Positions 1 to 7,487 of a stretch of 9,003 nucleotides of DNA are shown here, in pieces. Origin of the DNA: Methylophilaceae bacterium (GTDB lineage: Bacteria > Pseudomonadota > Gammaproteobacteria > Burkholderiales > Methylophilaceae). The stretch is taken from contig JANYIK010000170.1 of assembly GCA_025362115.1 (NCBI GenBank), positions 1 to 9,003 of the forward strand. Direction: 5' to 3'. Position 1 is the stretch's first letter. Each line of letters begins with the position of its first letter. A model generated the notes under the pieces. That model ran no database searches. It worked only from the letters and a program-made list of their open reading frames with translations, and was not told the DNA's origin. Both the position numbers and the translations under genes were made by a program.

Positions 1-824
1 TGATAGGTGAACGGCCCGCCGCGCCAGTTCAGCAGCATGTTCTGGTCTTGCAGCAAGGGTTCATTTCCCTCTCTCCTAACTCCCTCCCGCTCGCGGGAGT
101 GAGGGACGCTGCCTCGCTGCGCGAGGGATGTTGCGATGACCAGTGGTAGTGAGGGTAGCTTCCAGCCGTAATCGTCGTGATAGAGCCGATATTCGCGGCT
201 GATACCGTCCGCGTCGGGATAGATGTTGTGCGTACCCAGCCGTCCGGCCTTGAGCGCCGCGTCAAAATGTGGCAGGACTACGGCGATGGTGGCATCGGGT
301 TTCGCATTGGCTAATTCGCTCACGCCGGCAATCATGGCGGGCTTGATTTGGCTTAAAGCGTCCTGGCTGGCATCCAGCCGTAGCAGCGGAAAATAGGTGT
401 TGTCGGTGGCGGCGATGGTGTCGTTGAAATAGGCATCGCTATCGGGGTTGAACAGGTCGGCATCAGAAAATAGGATGTCGAACACGATGGCTTTGGGATG
501 CTGTTTTTCCACCGCTTCGACAAACTCGGCAAACACTTGTCTTGGCCACGGCCAGCGCCCGTAATCAGGGGCGAGGGCGGCCAGGCTTTTTTCGTTGACA
601 TCAACGATGACGATGTTGGGGTCTGGTTTGGGGGTGACAATACGGCTGCGGACAACTAGGTCAAACGCTTTTTGCCGCATGTTTTCACCTACATGAAACA
701 CGCTGGCATCCAGCACAATAAACAGTGACAGTAGTACGGCAAGATACAGATAAAAGCTGTTGCTAAGGCGCTCCACCCACTGCATGGAGCGACGCGTGAG
801 CGTGAATCTGAGTTTGGCAAACAT
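1..824 (-). CDS. CHASE2 domain membrane signalling protein, 3' end cut by window edge
   Basis: The minus strand is open from ATG at 824 to the left edge, giving 274 residues without a stop. Residues 1-20 are basic. Residues 23-41 form a hydrophobic membrane segment (FYLYLAVLLSLFIVLDA). The following region has the CHASE2 pattern: a helix that begins RQKAFDLVVRSR (50-61), the strand IVIVDVNEKSL (71-81), GRWPWPRQVFAEF (89-101) and KAIVFDILFSD (111-121). CHASE2 is an extracytoplasmic sensory domain, usually followed by three membrane helices and an adenylate/guanylate cyclase, kinase or GGDEF output. The output domain lies outside the window, so its activity is unknown; a nucleotide cyclase is the commonest case. 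The start lies 2 bases after the stop of the HDOD gene, so translation is probably coupled. Residues about 233-253 are low-complexity and arginine-rich (AQRGSVPHSREREGVRREG) and come from an inserted repeat that keeps the frame. CHASE2-like sequence (MLLNWRGGPF) resumes after it. Confidence 0.85.
   Translation of the reverse strand, partial: MFAKLRFTLTRRSMQWVERLSNSFYLYLAVLLSLFIVLDASVFHVGENMRQKAFDLVVRSRIVTPKPDPNIVIVDVNEKSLAALAPDYGRWPWPRQVFAEFVEAVEKQHPKAIVFDILFSDADLFNPDSDAYFNDTIAATDNTYFPLLRLDASQDALSQIKPAMIAGVSELANAKPDATIAVVLPHFDAALKAGRLGTHNIYPDADGISREYRLYHDDYGWKLPSLPLVIATSLAQRGSVPHSREREGVRREGNEPLLQDQNMLLNWRGGPFTY
66..130. repeat. Palindromic REP-like repeat inserted in the CHASE2 coding sequence
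   Basis: Two adjacent GC-rich hairpins are visible. The first has CTCCCG (84-89) pairing with CGGGAG (94-99) across a CTCG loop. It extends outward through CTC (80-82) and GAG (101-103) with one mismatch. The second has CCTCGC (112-117) pairing with GCGAGG (121-126) across a TGC loop. The pyrimidine-rich left flank (ccctctctcctaac) together with hairpins of this kind resembles interspersed intergenic repeats common in proteobacterial genomes. Here it lies inside an open reading frame, adds about 20 residues and does not break the frame. The outer boundaries are estimates. Confidence 0.65.
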
Positions 825-826
825 GG

Positions 827-2131
827 TCAGGCTGCTATTTTAAGCAGTTCGGCATTGATTTCTTTGACGTCGAAGGGTTTGCTGAGATAGGCGTTGACAC
901 CCGCACGTAGCGCCTCGGCGCGCTTTTGCTCGTCTATGTTGCTGGTCAGCATAATGAAATGGGCAGTTTTGGTTTCGGTATTGTCACGCAGGGCGCGGCA
1001 CAGTGCTGCGCCATCCATCTTCGGCGTGAGCCAGTCTGAAATCACCACCTGCGGTTTTTCACGCTTGGCAATTTCCAGTGCTTCATGGGCATCACCGGTC
1101 GTAAATACCGTATGTCCGGCGTTGCCCAGCATTTTACTAAAAATGAAGGCGATCATCTCGTCGTCTACCACCAGAATCCTTAATGGAACGCCAGTGGGCG
1201 CGCCATTTTTGACCGGAGTGAGGTTGGACGGCGGCAGGAAAGGTGGCAGCAACGGTGTATCAATGCCGAGTAATTTGCCCCATTCGTGCCATTCGCGCGC
1301 GGTTTGGTCGGCGATGGAGATCATCTGCACGATCTCTATGCCCTGTGCCTCGCCCAAGTGGCAGATGTGCGACATCAGCGCATCGCGCGCATTCGCGTCT
1401 TTGGTGAGGCAGGCCTCCGCCAGCAAGCCTGCGATATGCAATTCCAGGGTCAATTTTTGTGGGCGCGAACCAGCGTTAAACCAGCTTGATTCAGGGCTCT
1501 CGTGGAAAAACACCGCTTCCGCGTAGAGTTTGGGGATACCCCAGTCTTCCATCATGCGTAAGGTGAGGTCGCGGTGGTTCAAGCCAAAACGTGTGGTTTC
1601 AGCGCTTGCCAAGACATTGGAGGATTTCCCCGCCATCTCGTGCAGCACTTCGCAATAGGCATCTGGTCGTGCGGTGGCGAGCGCTATGCTGCCCACGCTG
1701 GAGAGCAGGCCGCAGGTGAACATTTCCGCTGACGGTGCGATGCGTGTAGTTTCGCCCATCGCTTGCGCGGCGCTGGCGGTGGCGATAGAGCGTGACCAAA
1801 AGGTTTCATAGTCAAATTCTTTGCATGCATGTTGCTGTTTGGCGTTGACCAGCGAGAATCCCAACACGATTTGCTGTACGGTGTTGGTACCAATGATGAT
1901 GAGCGTCTCCGGCGAAACCGAGGCGATAGGACGTCGTTTGTTGGGGTTGATGGCATTGGCGATTTTGATGATGCGCCCCGCCAGCACCGGGTCGCCACGG
2001 ATGATTTGTGCCACTTCCACCAAGGAGATTTCATCTTTTTGGCACAATTGCATCACCGTCAACGCCACGCCCTTGGGCGAGGGCAACATGCCGGAGGCTT
2101 TTAGCTCGGCAAAATCCAGTAGATCACTCAC
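827..2131 (-). CDS. HDOD domain protein with C-terminal response-regulator receiver
   Basis: 434 residues. Residues about 10-215 form an HDOD domain, recognisable from LPSPKGVALTVMQLC, the helix with IIRGDPVLAGRIIKIANA (43-60), and SVSPETLIIIGTNTVQQIVL (71-90). HDOD domains resemble HD phosphohydrolases but lack the full metal-binding set and usually act in signalling without known catalysis. After a proline-rich linker (about 293-316) comes a complete CheY-like receiver (317-434) with the acidic pair D323/D324, phospho-acceptor D366 in VVISDW, T396 and K418 in SKPF. The receiver is therefore probably phosphorylated, plausibly by the hybrid kinase encoded 22 bases upstream. The start is GTG at 2131, chosen because AAGGAA lies about 9 bases before it. 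The stop is 2 bases before the CHASE2 start. No DNA-binding domain is present, so the output is probably protein interaction. Domain assignment is firm; the partner is inferred. Confidence 0.9.
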   Translation of the reverse strand: MSDLLDFAELKASGMLPSPKGVALTVMQLCQKDEISLVEVAQIIRGDPVLAGRIIKIANAINPNKRRPIASVSPETLIIIGTNTVQQIVLGFSLVNAKQQHACKEFDYETFWSRSIATASAAQAMGETTRIAPSAEMFTCGLLSSVGSIALATARPDAYCEVLHEMAGKSSNVLASAETTRFGLNHRDLTLRMMEDWGIPKLYAEAVFFHESPESSWFNAGSRPQKLTLELHIAGLLAEACLTKDANARDALMSHICHLGEAQGIEIVQMISIADQTAREWHEWGKLLGIDTPLLPPFLPPSNLTPVKNGAPTGVPLRILVVDDEMIAFIFSKMLGNAGHTVFTTGDAHEALEIAKREKPQVVISDWLTPKMDGAALCRALRDNTETKTAHFIMLTSNIDEQKRAEALRAGVNAYLSKPFDVKEINAELLKIAA

Positions 2132-2153
2132 GCGATGGGTTCCTTCTGATAGG

Positions 2154-4925
2154 CTAGCTTTGTAGCCATTTATTCAACATTGTCTGCATCATACCAGTAT
2201 CTACCGGCTTGGCGAGGTAGTCGTCCATACCTGCTTGCAGGCATTGCACACGGTCTTCTTTCTGGGCATTGGCAGTCATGGCGACAATGGGGACATGTTT
2301 GCCATTGTTTTCGTGAGCGCGTATAGCGCGGGTGGCTTCAAAGCCGTCCATGACGGGCATATAGCAATCCATAAAAATCAGCGCGTAATCATTGCCATAC
2401 GCGTTGCGCCAGCTTTCCAGCGCGTGCTGGCCGTTGTCGGCAATATCCACATTGTAATAACCCAGTTTGTTGAGGTACAGCATTGCCACTTTCTGGTTCA
2501 CCACATTGTCTTCTACCAGCAAAATACGGTGGTCAAAGGTGGCTGCGGGTTTGGCATCGCTTGTGGCGACTACATTGGCAGATCGCAGACGCATCTCCGC
2601 ATCCAGTGCGGTCATCAGCGCATTAAACAAGGCAGACTGTTTGGCTGGTAACGAGAGCACGTTGTCGAAACCCAATTCCTTGGCGATATCATGATGTTGC
2701 ATATGGCTGGAGAGCAGGATGTAGTGGGAGTCAGGCGCGACTTGGCGCAAAGCGCCTATCAGCTTATCCGGCGAGCTGTCACTGAGCGAGCCTACCAGGG
2801 TGACATCAAACTTTTGCTGTAGTGCGGTACCCAACGCGATTTCTTGGCTGTTGACCACGCTGACATCCAGCCCCCAAGCCTCTAGGTAAGCATTCAAAGT
2901 GCAGCTTAAAGTGTCACGTTGTTCTATCAGTAGCACATGGATATCGTTGCCGATGTGCGGCGGATGGTAAGGTTCTGCATGAGCGCTGACAGACAGTGGC
3001 AGATCAAACCAGAACACGCTGCCACGATTTTCTGTACTTTTTACACTGATGCTGCCGCCCATCAAGGTCACCAGTTGCTTGCTAATCGCCAAGCCTAAGC
3101 CGGTACCGCCATATTTTCGGGTAATCGAGCCATCGGCTTGGCTAAAGGCTTTGAATAGGTTATTCAGCGCTTGTTGGTTCATGCCTATGCCGCTGTCTTT
3201 TACCTCAAAACGTAGATGAAAAATGCTGCCAGTTTGCGCTTGCAAAGTGACGCGCACCAGCACTTCGCCTTGCCCGGTGAATTTCAGCGCGTTACTCAGC
3301 AGATTGAGCAACACTTGGCGGATTCTGCCTTCGTCACCCACCAGTTCACGCGGGATATTAGGATCTATATAAGTCACTAACGATAGTTTTTTGTCGTGCG
3401 CTTTGTTGGCAAGCAAATCCACTGCGCGTTCTACTACCTGAGGTAAATTGAACTCGGCATTTTCAACCGTCATTTTCCCGGCTTCAATTTTAGAAAAATC
3501 CAAAATGTCGTTAATAATGTCCAGCAACGCATAGGCGGAATCGTGTACGGTCTGTGCCAACTCGCGTTGTTGTATGTCTAGCGGGGTATCCAGCAAGAGA
3601 TCGGTCATGCCGATCACGCCATTCATGGGGGTGCGGATTTCGTGGCTCATATTGGCCAAAAACTCGCTCTTTATGCGCGAGGCCTGCTCGGCCAGTTCGC
3701 GCGCCTGGTGCATATCGGTAATATCGTAAAACCAGCCGACCGAGCAAGGTTTGTCCTGGAACTGCACGGGTGCCATGGAAACCAGCCCCCAGAACTCGCG
3801 GCCTTGGGCGCTTCTCATGCGGCACTGGCGATCCAGCACTGCCCCCCCCTGACGCACCTGCGCTGACATCTCGGCATATTCTTGCGGATCGGCGTACAAT
3901 TTTGCGGGTGTCAACCCCGGCACATCGCTGAATTCCACATCCAGCAGAATGGCATAAGCACGGTTGGAAAAGATCACGGTTCCACTTTGTATATCCAGCA
4001 CGCGCACCGCCACCGGACTGGTGGTGAGAAGCTGCCGAAGCTGCTGCTCGCTGTCTTCTAACAGCTTGCGGGTGGCGATTTGCTCATGCAGCGATTGTTG
4101 TTGCTGCGCACTCAATAGATGCAGCCGCCGGGTGGCAAAGCCCATATAAAGGCACAATAGCGCCGTGAGGCTAACCAGAATGTCGCGGTACAGCGCGGCG
4201 GTGGCCTCGGCTTTTTCGTATTGTTGGTAGTAGGCGGTACGTAACTGGTGTAGCGGTAACTCTAGTGATGAAGACAGGATGCTCTGCAAGGCATCATCCA
4301 CCGACTGCCTGGATTCTGCCATCTTGTTACAGTGGGTGATGAGCGAATCTACAATGACTTGTTGTGCCGAGGGCAAGCTGGCGCGGCGGGCGTGCAGCGC
4401 TTGCAGTTGTTGCGCTAGGGTGTGGGGCAGGTCTGCGCTGCCCTGCCCAAAGTACAGGGCGCTTACCGATTGTAAAATGTGTGCCGCCTCTTGAGCCACT
4501 GCTGAGTTTTCAAGCTGTAGCACGATGCCAGGCAAAAAGTGTGCGGAACTACGGATGTCACCCAACTCTGACTTGAACCTCTCGATAGTGTCTAGTTTTT
4601 GCGCAAAGCGGGTAGTCACGCTGTGCCGTGCGCCTTCAATGCTGCGGGTATCCTGTGGTAGCAACGCGTCCAATTCTTTTTGCAGGGTTTTGAATTGTCG
4701 CACGTCGGCCACGATAGGGTCGTAGTTAAGCCATATGTTGGCGCGGGTTTTGAGGATGTCTTGGCTTAGCCGGGCGTTGGTGTTTTCCAACTGTTGCAGT
4801 GTGTCCACCATCTGTTCGTGGCGTGCCTGTTGCCGGTTTTGTATCTGCGTATAGACAAAACTCAGCAGTGCCAGCGCCAGCAGCAAGCCTATCCAGATCC
4901 ACGCTGTGTGGCGGCGCAGCGTCAT
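2154..4925 (-). CDS. Hybrid sensor histidine kinase: helical periplasmic sensor, PAS, HisKA, HATPase, two receivers
   Basis: 923 residues. Membrane helix 1 spans about 8-26. An all-helical periplasmic region spans about 30-243 and includes NARLSQDILKTRANIWLNYDP, which resembles DAHL-type ligand-binding domains. Membrane helix 2 spans about 245-263, followed by a Gln-rich coiled coil (264-295) and a PAS domain (about 296-405). HisKA carries phospho-acceptor H428 in NMSHEIRTPMNG. The HATPase has N-box N541/N545, G1 DSGIGM (577-582) and G2 GGTGLGL (606-612). Receiver 1 (about 662-775) is degenerate: the phospho-Asp position reads VTLVGS. Receiver 2 (about 800-920) is intact, with E805/D806, D853, T884 and K906. 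No HPt domain is visible, so phosphate transfer onward needs another protein. The ATG overlaps the peroxidase stop as ATGA, with GGAG 8 bases before the start, so the two are translationally coupled. The signal sensed is unknown; the neighbour suggests peroxide or periplasmic redox state. Confidence 0.92.
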   Translation of the reverse strand: MTLRRHTAWIWIGLLLALALLSFVYTQIQNRQQARHEQMVDTLQQLENTNARLSQDILKTRANIWLNYDPIVADVRQFKTLQKELDALLPQDTRSIEGARHSVTTRFAQKLDTIERFKSELGDIRSSAHFLPGIVLQLENSAVAQEAAHILQSVSALYFGQGSADLPHTLAQQLQALHARRASLPSAQQVIVDSLITHCNKMAESRQSVDDALQSILSSSLELPLHQLRTAYYQQYEKAEATAALYRDILVSLTALLCLYMGFATRRLHLLSAQQQQSLHEQIATRKLLEDSEQQLRQLLTTSPVAVRVLDIQSGTVIFSNRAYAILLDVEFSDVPGLTPAKLYADPQEYAEMSAQVRQGGAVLDRQCRMRSAQGREFWGLVSMAPVQFQDKPCSVGWFYDITDMHQARELAEQASRIKSEFLANMSHEIRTPMNGVIGMTDLLLDTPLDIQQRELAQTVHDSAYALLDIINDILDFSKIEAGKMTVENAEFNLPQVVERAVDLLANKAHDKKLSLVTYIDPNIPRELVGDEGRIRQVLLNLLSNALKFTGQGEVLVRVTLQAQTGSIFHLRFEVKDSGIGMNQQALNNLFKAFSQADGSITRKYGGTGLGLAISKQLVTLMGGSISVKSTENRGSVFWFDLPLSVSAHAEPYHPPHIGNDIHVLLIEQRDTLSCTLNAYLEAWGLDVSVVNSQEIALGTALQQKFDVTLVGSLSDSSPDKLIGALRQVAPDSHYILLSSHMQHHDIAKELGFDNVLSLPAKQSALFNALMTALDAEMRLRSANVVATSDAKPAATFDHRILLVEDNVVNQKVAMLYLNKLGYYNVDIADNGQHALESWRNAYGNDYALIFMDCYMPVMDGFEATRAIRAHENNGKHVPIVAMTANAQKEDRVQCLQAGMDDYLAKPVDTGMMQTMLNKWLQS

Positions 4926-5971
4926 GGGGTGTGCTCCGCGTAATCGCCGCTCAGCGTTTTGAGGAACTCGGCGATCAGGCGAACGTCATTTGGGGGCATC
5001 TCTATCCCTAAGTTGTAGCGCACCATGGTCGTCACCGCGTCTTCCAGTGTTTTGGCCGAGCCATCGTGGAAGTAGGGCGCGGTTTTGGCCACGTTGCGCA
5101 GGCTGCACACCTTGAATACGTGGCGGTCGTCTTCATGGTGGGTGGCGTTAAAGCGCCCCAGATCGGCGCGGGTGATTTTTTCACCGGTTTTTTGTTCACG
5201 CTCGGCAAAGTAGTCGCGCACCGAGCCCATCTGCTCGAACATGTTGCCGCCCACGTTCATGCCCTGGTGGCAGCCCACGCAACCATAGCGCGTAAAGGTC
5301 TGGTAGCCTTTTTGTGCATCAGCGCTGATGGCGTTTTTGTCGCCGCGTAGATAGCGGTCAAACGGCGCGTTGGGCGTGGTCAGGCTGCGCTGGAACTCGG
5401 CCAACGCATGGGCGACGTTTTTCAGCGTGATGCCGTCCGCATAAACGCGGCTAAAGTCGCGGTTGAAGTCCTTGTCTGCACGGAGCTTGGGTTCTACCTC
5501 CGCCCACGGCGCGCCTTGTTCCTGGTGCTCGACAAAAAACGTGATGGCTTGATCCTCCAGCGTCTCGGCGCGGCCATCCCAAAACTGCGCGCTGCGCAGC
5601 CCGGCGTTGAATACCGTGGGCGTGTTGACCGTGGTCAGGCTGCCGTCGTCACGCTTGGAATAGCGCTGGCCGTCAACGCCGCCTCGCGTCAGGTCGTGGC
5701 AACTGGCGCAGTTCATGGTGTTGCTGTGCGACAAGCGCGGGTCAAAAAACAGTCGCTTGCCCAGCGCCACCTGGGCTGGGTTGGTGGGGATGGCTTGCAG
5801 GGTGGTGATGGGTGTGCTGCCGTTTACCGGCTGTTGCGCTGCGGAGAAGTGCCGTAGCGGCTGCGCCAGCCGTGCGTTGTGGCGCTGGTGCAGCCAATAA
5901 GCCATGCCCAGCAGTAACAGCAAAACTAAAAATACGCCTAAATAGCGTAGGTATCGCTTAGGGATCAACAT
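4922..5971 (-). CDS. Di-heme cytochrome c peroxidase (CCP/MauG family), membrane-anchored
   Basis: 349 residues, the usual size for bacterial di-heme peroxidases, which reduce hydrogen peroxide to water in the periplasm with electrons from small cytochromes or cupredoxins. The N-terminus has a basic start and one hydrophobic helix (about 10-27), with no obvious cleavage site, so it may be a signal anchor. Two CXXCH heme sites are seen: CASCH (88-92) and CVGCH (231-235). Family landmarks are LGKRLFFDPRLS (70-81), the inter-heme Trp region QFWDGRAETLEDQA (129-142), GMNVGGNMFEQMG (237-249) and APYFHDGS (298-305). M316 lies where the Met ligand of the high-potential heme is expected. An oddity is FKVCSLRNV (286-294), with Cys where the family usually has Pro. 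It is the first gene of the minus-strand cluster and shares 4 bases with the sensor kinase. The exact donor is unknown, and a MauG-like oxidase role is less likely if M316 is a ligand. Confidence 0.93.
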   Translation of the reverse strand: MLIPKRYLRYLGVFLVLLLLLGMAYWLHQRHNARLAQPLRHFSAAQQPVNGSTPITTLQAIPTNPAQVALGKRLFFDPRLSHSNTMNCASCHDLTRGGVDGQRYSKRDDGSLTTVNTPTVFNAGLRSAQFWDGRAETLEDQAITFFVEHQEQGAPWAEVEPKLRADKDFNRDFSRVYADGITLKNVAHALAEFQRSLTTPNAPFDRYLRGDKNAISADAQKGYQTFTRYGCVGCHQGMNVGGNMFEQMGSVRDYFAEREQKTGEKITRADLGRFNATHHEDDRHVFKVCSLRNVAKTAPYFHDGSAKTLEDAVTTMVRYNLGIEMPPNDVRLIAEFLKTLSGDYAEHTP

Positions 5972-6066
5972 CGAGTAACGCAGCTCTTAAAAGTGACAAA
6001 CCACTGCATTTTGCCATAAACCCTGTGCATAAAGAATACGCAATTGTTTGGCGCTATAATGCGCCG
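5972..6066. promoter_or_regulatory. Divergent intergenic region with a TATAAT box inside a palindrome
   Basis: This 95-base gap separates the peroxidase start (minus) from rmuC (plus). GGCGC (6050-6054), TATAAT (6055-6060) and GCGCC (6061-6065) form a 16-base element with perfect inverted arms around a consensus -10 hexamer. No good -35 is seen at 16-18 bases. For the plus strand the hexamer places the transcription start at about 6067, the first base of the rmuC ATG. The minus-strand promoter for the peroxidase operon must also lie here, but no convincing hexamer pair was found. Confidence 0.5.
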
Positions 6067-7302
6067 ATGACTGAATGGATAGCTCTCACACTAGGTGCGC
6101 TCAATCTGGCGTTGCTATTATGGCTGGCGCTGCGTTTGCGCGGTTTATTTGCGGCGCAGTTGGAAGACAAGCATCGTGCCATGTTGCTGGATTTGCATGA
6201 TGGCCTGAACAAGCTGGGTGACCGCTTGAATAATGGCTTGACTGAGAGCAGCGAACGCCTGAAACAAGGCGTTGCGCTGGAGTTGAACCAAACCCGCACT
6301 GCCATGCACGACTTGCAGTTGGCGCAAACCGAGCATTTGGGCAAAACGCGCGAGGCTTTGCTGGAAAAACTCAACAGCACGTTTGAGGCGCTGAATAAAA
6401 CCGTGGAAAGCCGCCTGGATTTGATTAGCGGCAAAGTTACCGAGCGTTTGGATGAAGGTTTTAAGAAAACCAACGAAACTTTTACCAATGTGATGGCGCG
6501 GCTGGCCACCATAGACGAGGCGCAAAAGAAAATAGATGGTTTGACCACCAATATGGTGAGTTTGCAGGAGTTGCTAGGCGACAAGCGCTCGCGCGGTGCG
6601 TTTGGCGAGGTGCAGTTGGAAGGCCTGGTGCGCAATGCTTTACCGCCGGATGCTTTTGAAATCCAATACACCTTGCCCAATGGGTCGCGTGTGGACTGTG
6701 CGCTGTTTTTGCCAGAACCCACGGGAACCGTGGCCGTGGATTCTAAATTTCCGCTGGAAAACTATCATCGCATGTACGAAAGCGGTGTGGTTGAAACCGA
6801 GCGCTTGCTGGCGCAGCGCCAGTTTAAGGCGGACGTGAGAAAGCACGTAGACGACATCGCCAAAAAATACATCATCCCCAATGTCACTTCTGATGGTGCG
6901 GTGATGTTCATTCCGGCTGAAGCGGTATTCGCCGAGATCCATGCCCATCATGGGGACATTGTGGATTACGCTATGCGCAAGCACGTATGGATAGTCTCCC
7001 CCACCACGCTGATGGCGGTGCTGAACACTGCGCGTGCGGTGCTGAAAGATGTGGAAACGCGCAAACAAGTACACATCATCAAAGACGAGCTAGGCAAGCT
7101 GGGCAAGGAGTTCGAGCGTTTTGACAAACGTATGTTCAACCTTGCGGCGCACATTCGCCAAGCGCATGAAGATGTGCAAGAAGTGCATACTACCAGCCAA
7201 AAAATCAGTCGGCGTTTTGCGCAGATTGAGCGGGTGGAACTGGAAGGCGTGGGCAACACGCCGTTATTGGAAGAAAACGCAGAAGAGGGTGAAGACGAAT
7301 AA
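6067..7302 (+). CDS. rmuC: DNA recombination protein RmuC
   Basis: 411 residues from the ATG at 6067. Residues 5-24 form an N-terminal membrane helix (IALTLGALNLALLLWLALRL). Residues about 28-165 are a long coiled coil, followed by the RmuC domain (about 165-385). The core carries KRSRGAFGEVQLEGLV (173-188) and the PD-(D/E)XK nuclease-like elements D210 (in GSRVDCALFLPE) and VAVDSKFPLENY (222-233, with D225 and K227). Further family motifs are DGAVMFIPAEAVFAEI (276-291) and VWIVSPTTLMAVLNTARAV (307-325). RmuC limits inversions at short inverted repeats and is thought to cut DNA structures; its exact activity is not settled. The C-terminus is acidic (LLEENAEEGEDE). An in-frame GTG exists at 6025, but it lacks a ribosome binding site and lies upstream of the TATAAT box. 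No Shine-Dalgarno precedes 6067 either, which fits a leaderless message. The stop overlaps the next ATG by one base. Confidence 0.93.
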   Translation: MTEWIALTLGALNLALLLWLALRLRGLFAAQLEDKHRAMLLDLHDGLNKLGDRLNNGLTESSERLKQGVALELNQTRTAMHDLQLAQTEHLGKTREALLEKLNSTFEALNKTVESRLDLISGKVTERLDEGFKKTNETFTNVMARLATIDEAQKKIDGLTTNMVSLQELLGDKRSRGAFGEVQLEGLVRNALPPDAFEIQYTLPNGSRVDCALFLPEPTGTVAVDSKFPLENYHRMYESGVVETERLLAQRQFKADVRKHVDDIAKKYIIPNVTSDGAVMFIPAEAVFAEIHAHHGDIVDYAMRKHVWIVSPTTLMAVLNTARAVLKDVETRKQVHIIKDELGKLGKEFERFDKRMFNLAAHIRQAHEDVQEVHTTSQKISRRFAQIERVELEGVGNTPLLEENAEEGEDE

Positions 7303-7487
7303 TGCAGGACGACGATGACGACGAAAGTGGTTTGCTGATGTTGATACAGCACTACGCCAAGCAATTTGGCATAGGCTTTAACTCCAGTGTGATGGACAAC
7401 CCAAGCCAACGGGCAAAGTTGGTGCAAATGCTGGGTGACGCTTTGGCAGGCAAGCGCGGCGCGGTGACGGATGCGGATTTTGAATGA
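7302..7487 (+). CDS. Small acidic hypothetical protein (61 aa)
   Basis: The ATG shares one base with the rmuC stop (taATG), and the TGA overlaps the moaD ATG as ATGA. This tight packing on both sides is the main reason to call it a real gene. The N-terminus is a run of acidic residues (MQDDDDDESG). It is followed by a probable amphipathic helix (LLMLIQHYAKQFGIG) and a second helical stretch (SQRAKLVQMLGDALAGKRG). There is no signal peptide, membrane helix or Cys motif. I do not recognise the family. It is soluble and probably cytosolic. Position between rmuC and moaD suggests co-translation but does not reveal a function. Confidence 0.7.
   Translation: MQDDDDDESGLLMLIQHYAKQFGIGFNSSVMDNPSQRAKLVQMLGDALAGKRGAVTDADFE

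Noticed and set aside
353..655. 100-residue minus-strand frame in the CHASE2 region
   Set aside because: It is out of frame with the CHASE2 gene, which is open over the whole region and has domain motifs; the product is Pro/Ser/Thr-rich noise.
894..1526. 210-residue open frame antisense to the HDOD-receiver gene
   Set aside because: It lies fully inside a gene with clear receiver and HDOD motifs on the other strand, and the product has no recognisable fold.
6025..6066. GTG start giving a 14-residue longer RmuC
   Set aside because: No ribosome binding site precedes it, it lies upstream of the TATAAT box, and it places polar residues before the N-terminal membrane helix.
6054..6722. 222-residue open frame antisense to rmuC
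   Set aside because: It is a shadow of the RmuC codon pattern; the product is Ser/Arg-rich with no recognisable domain.
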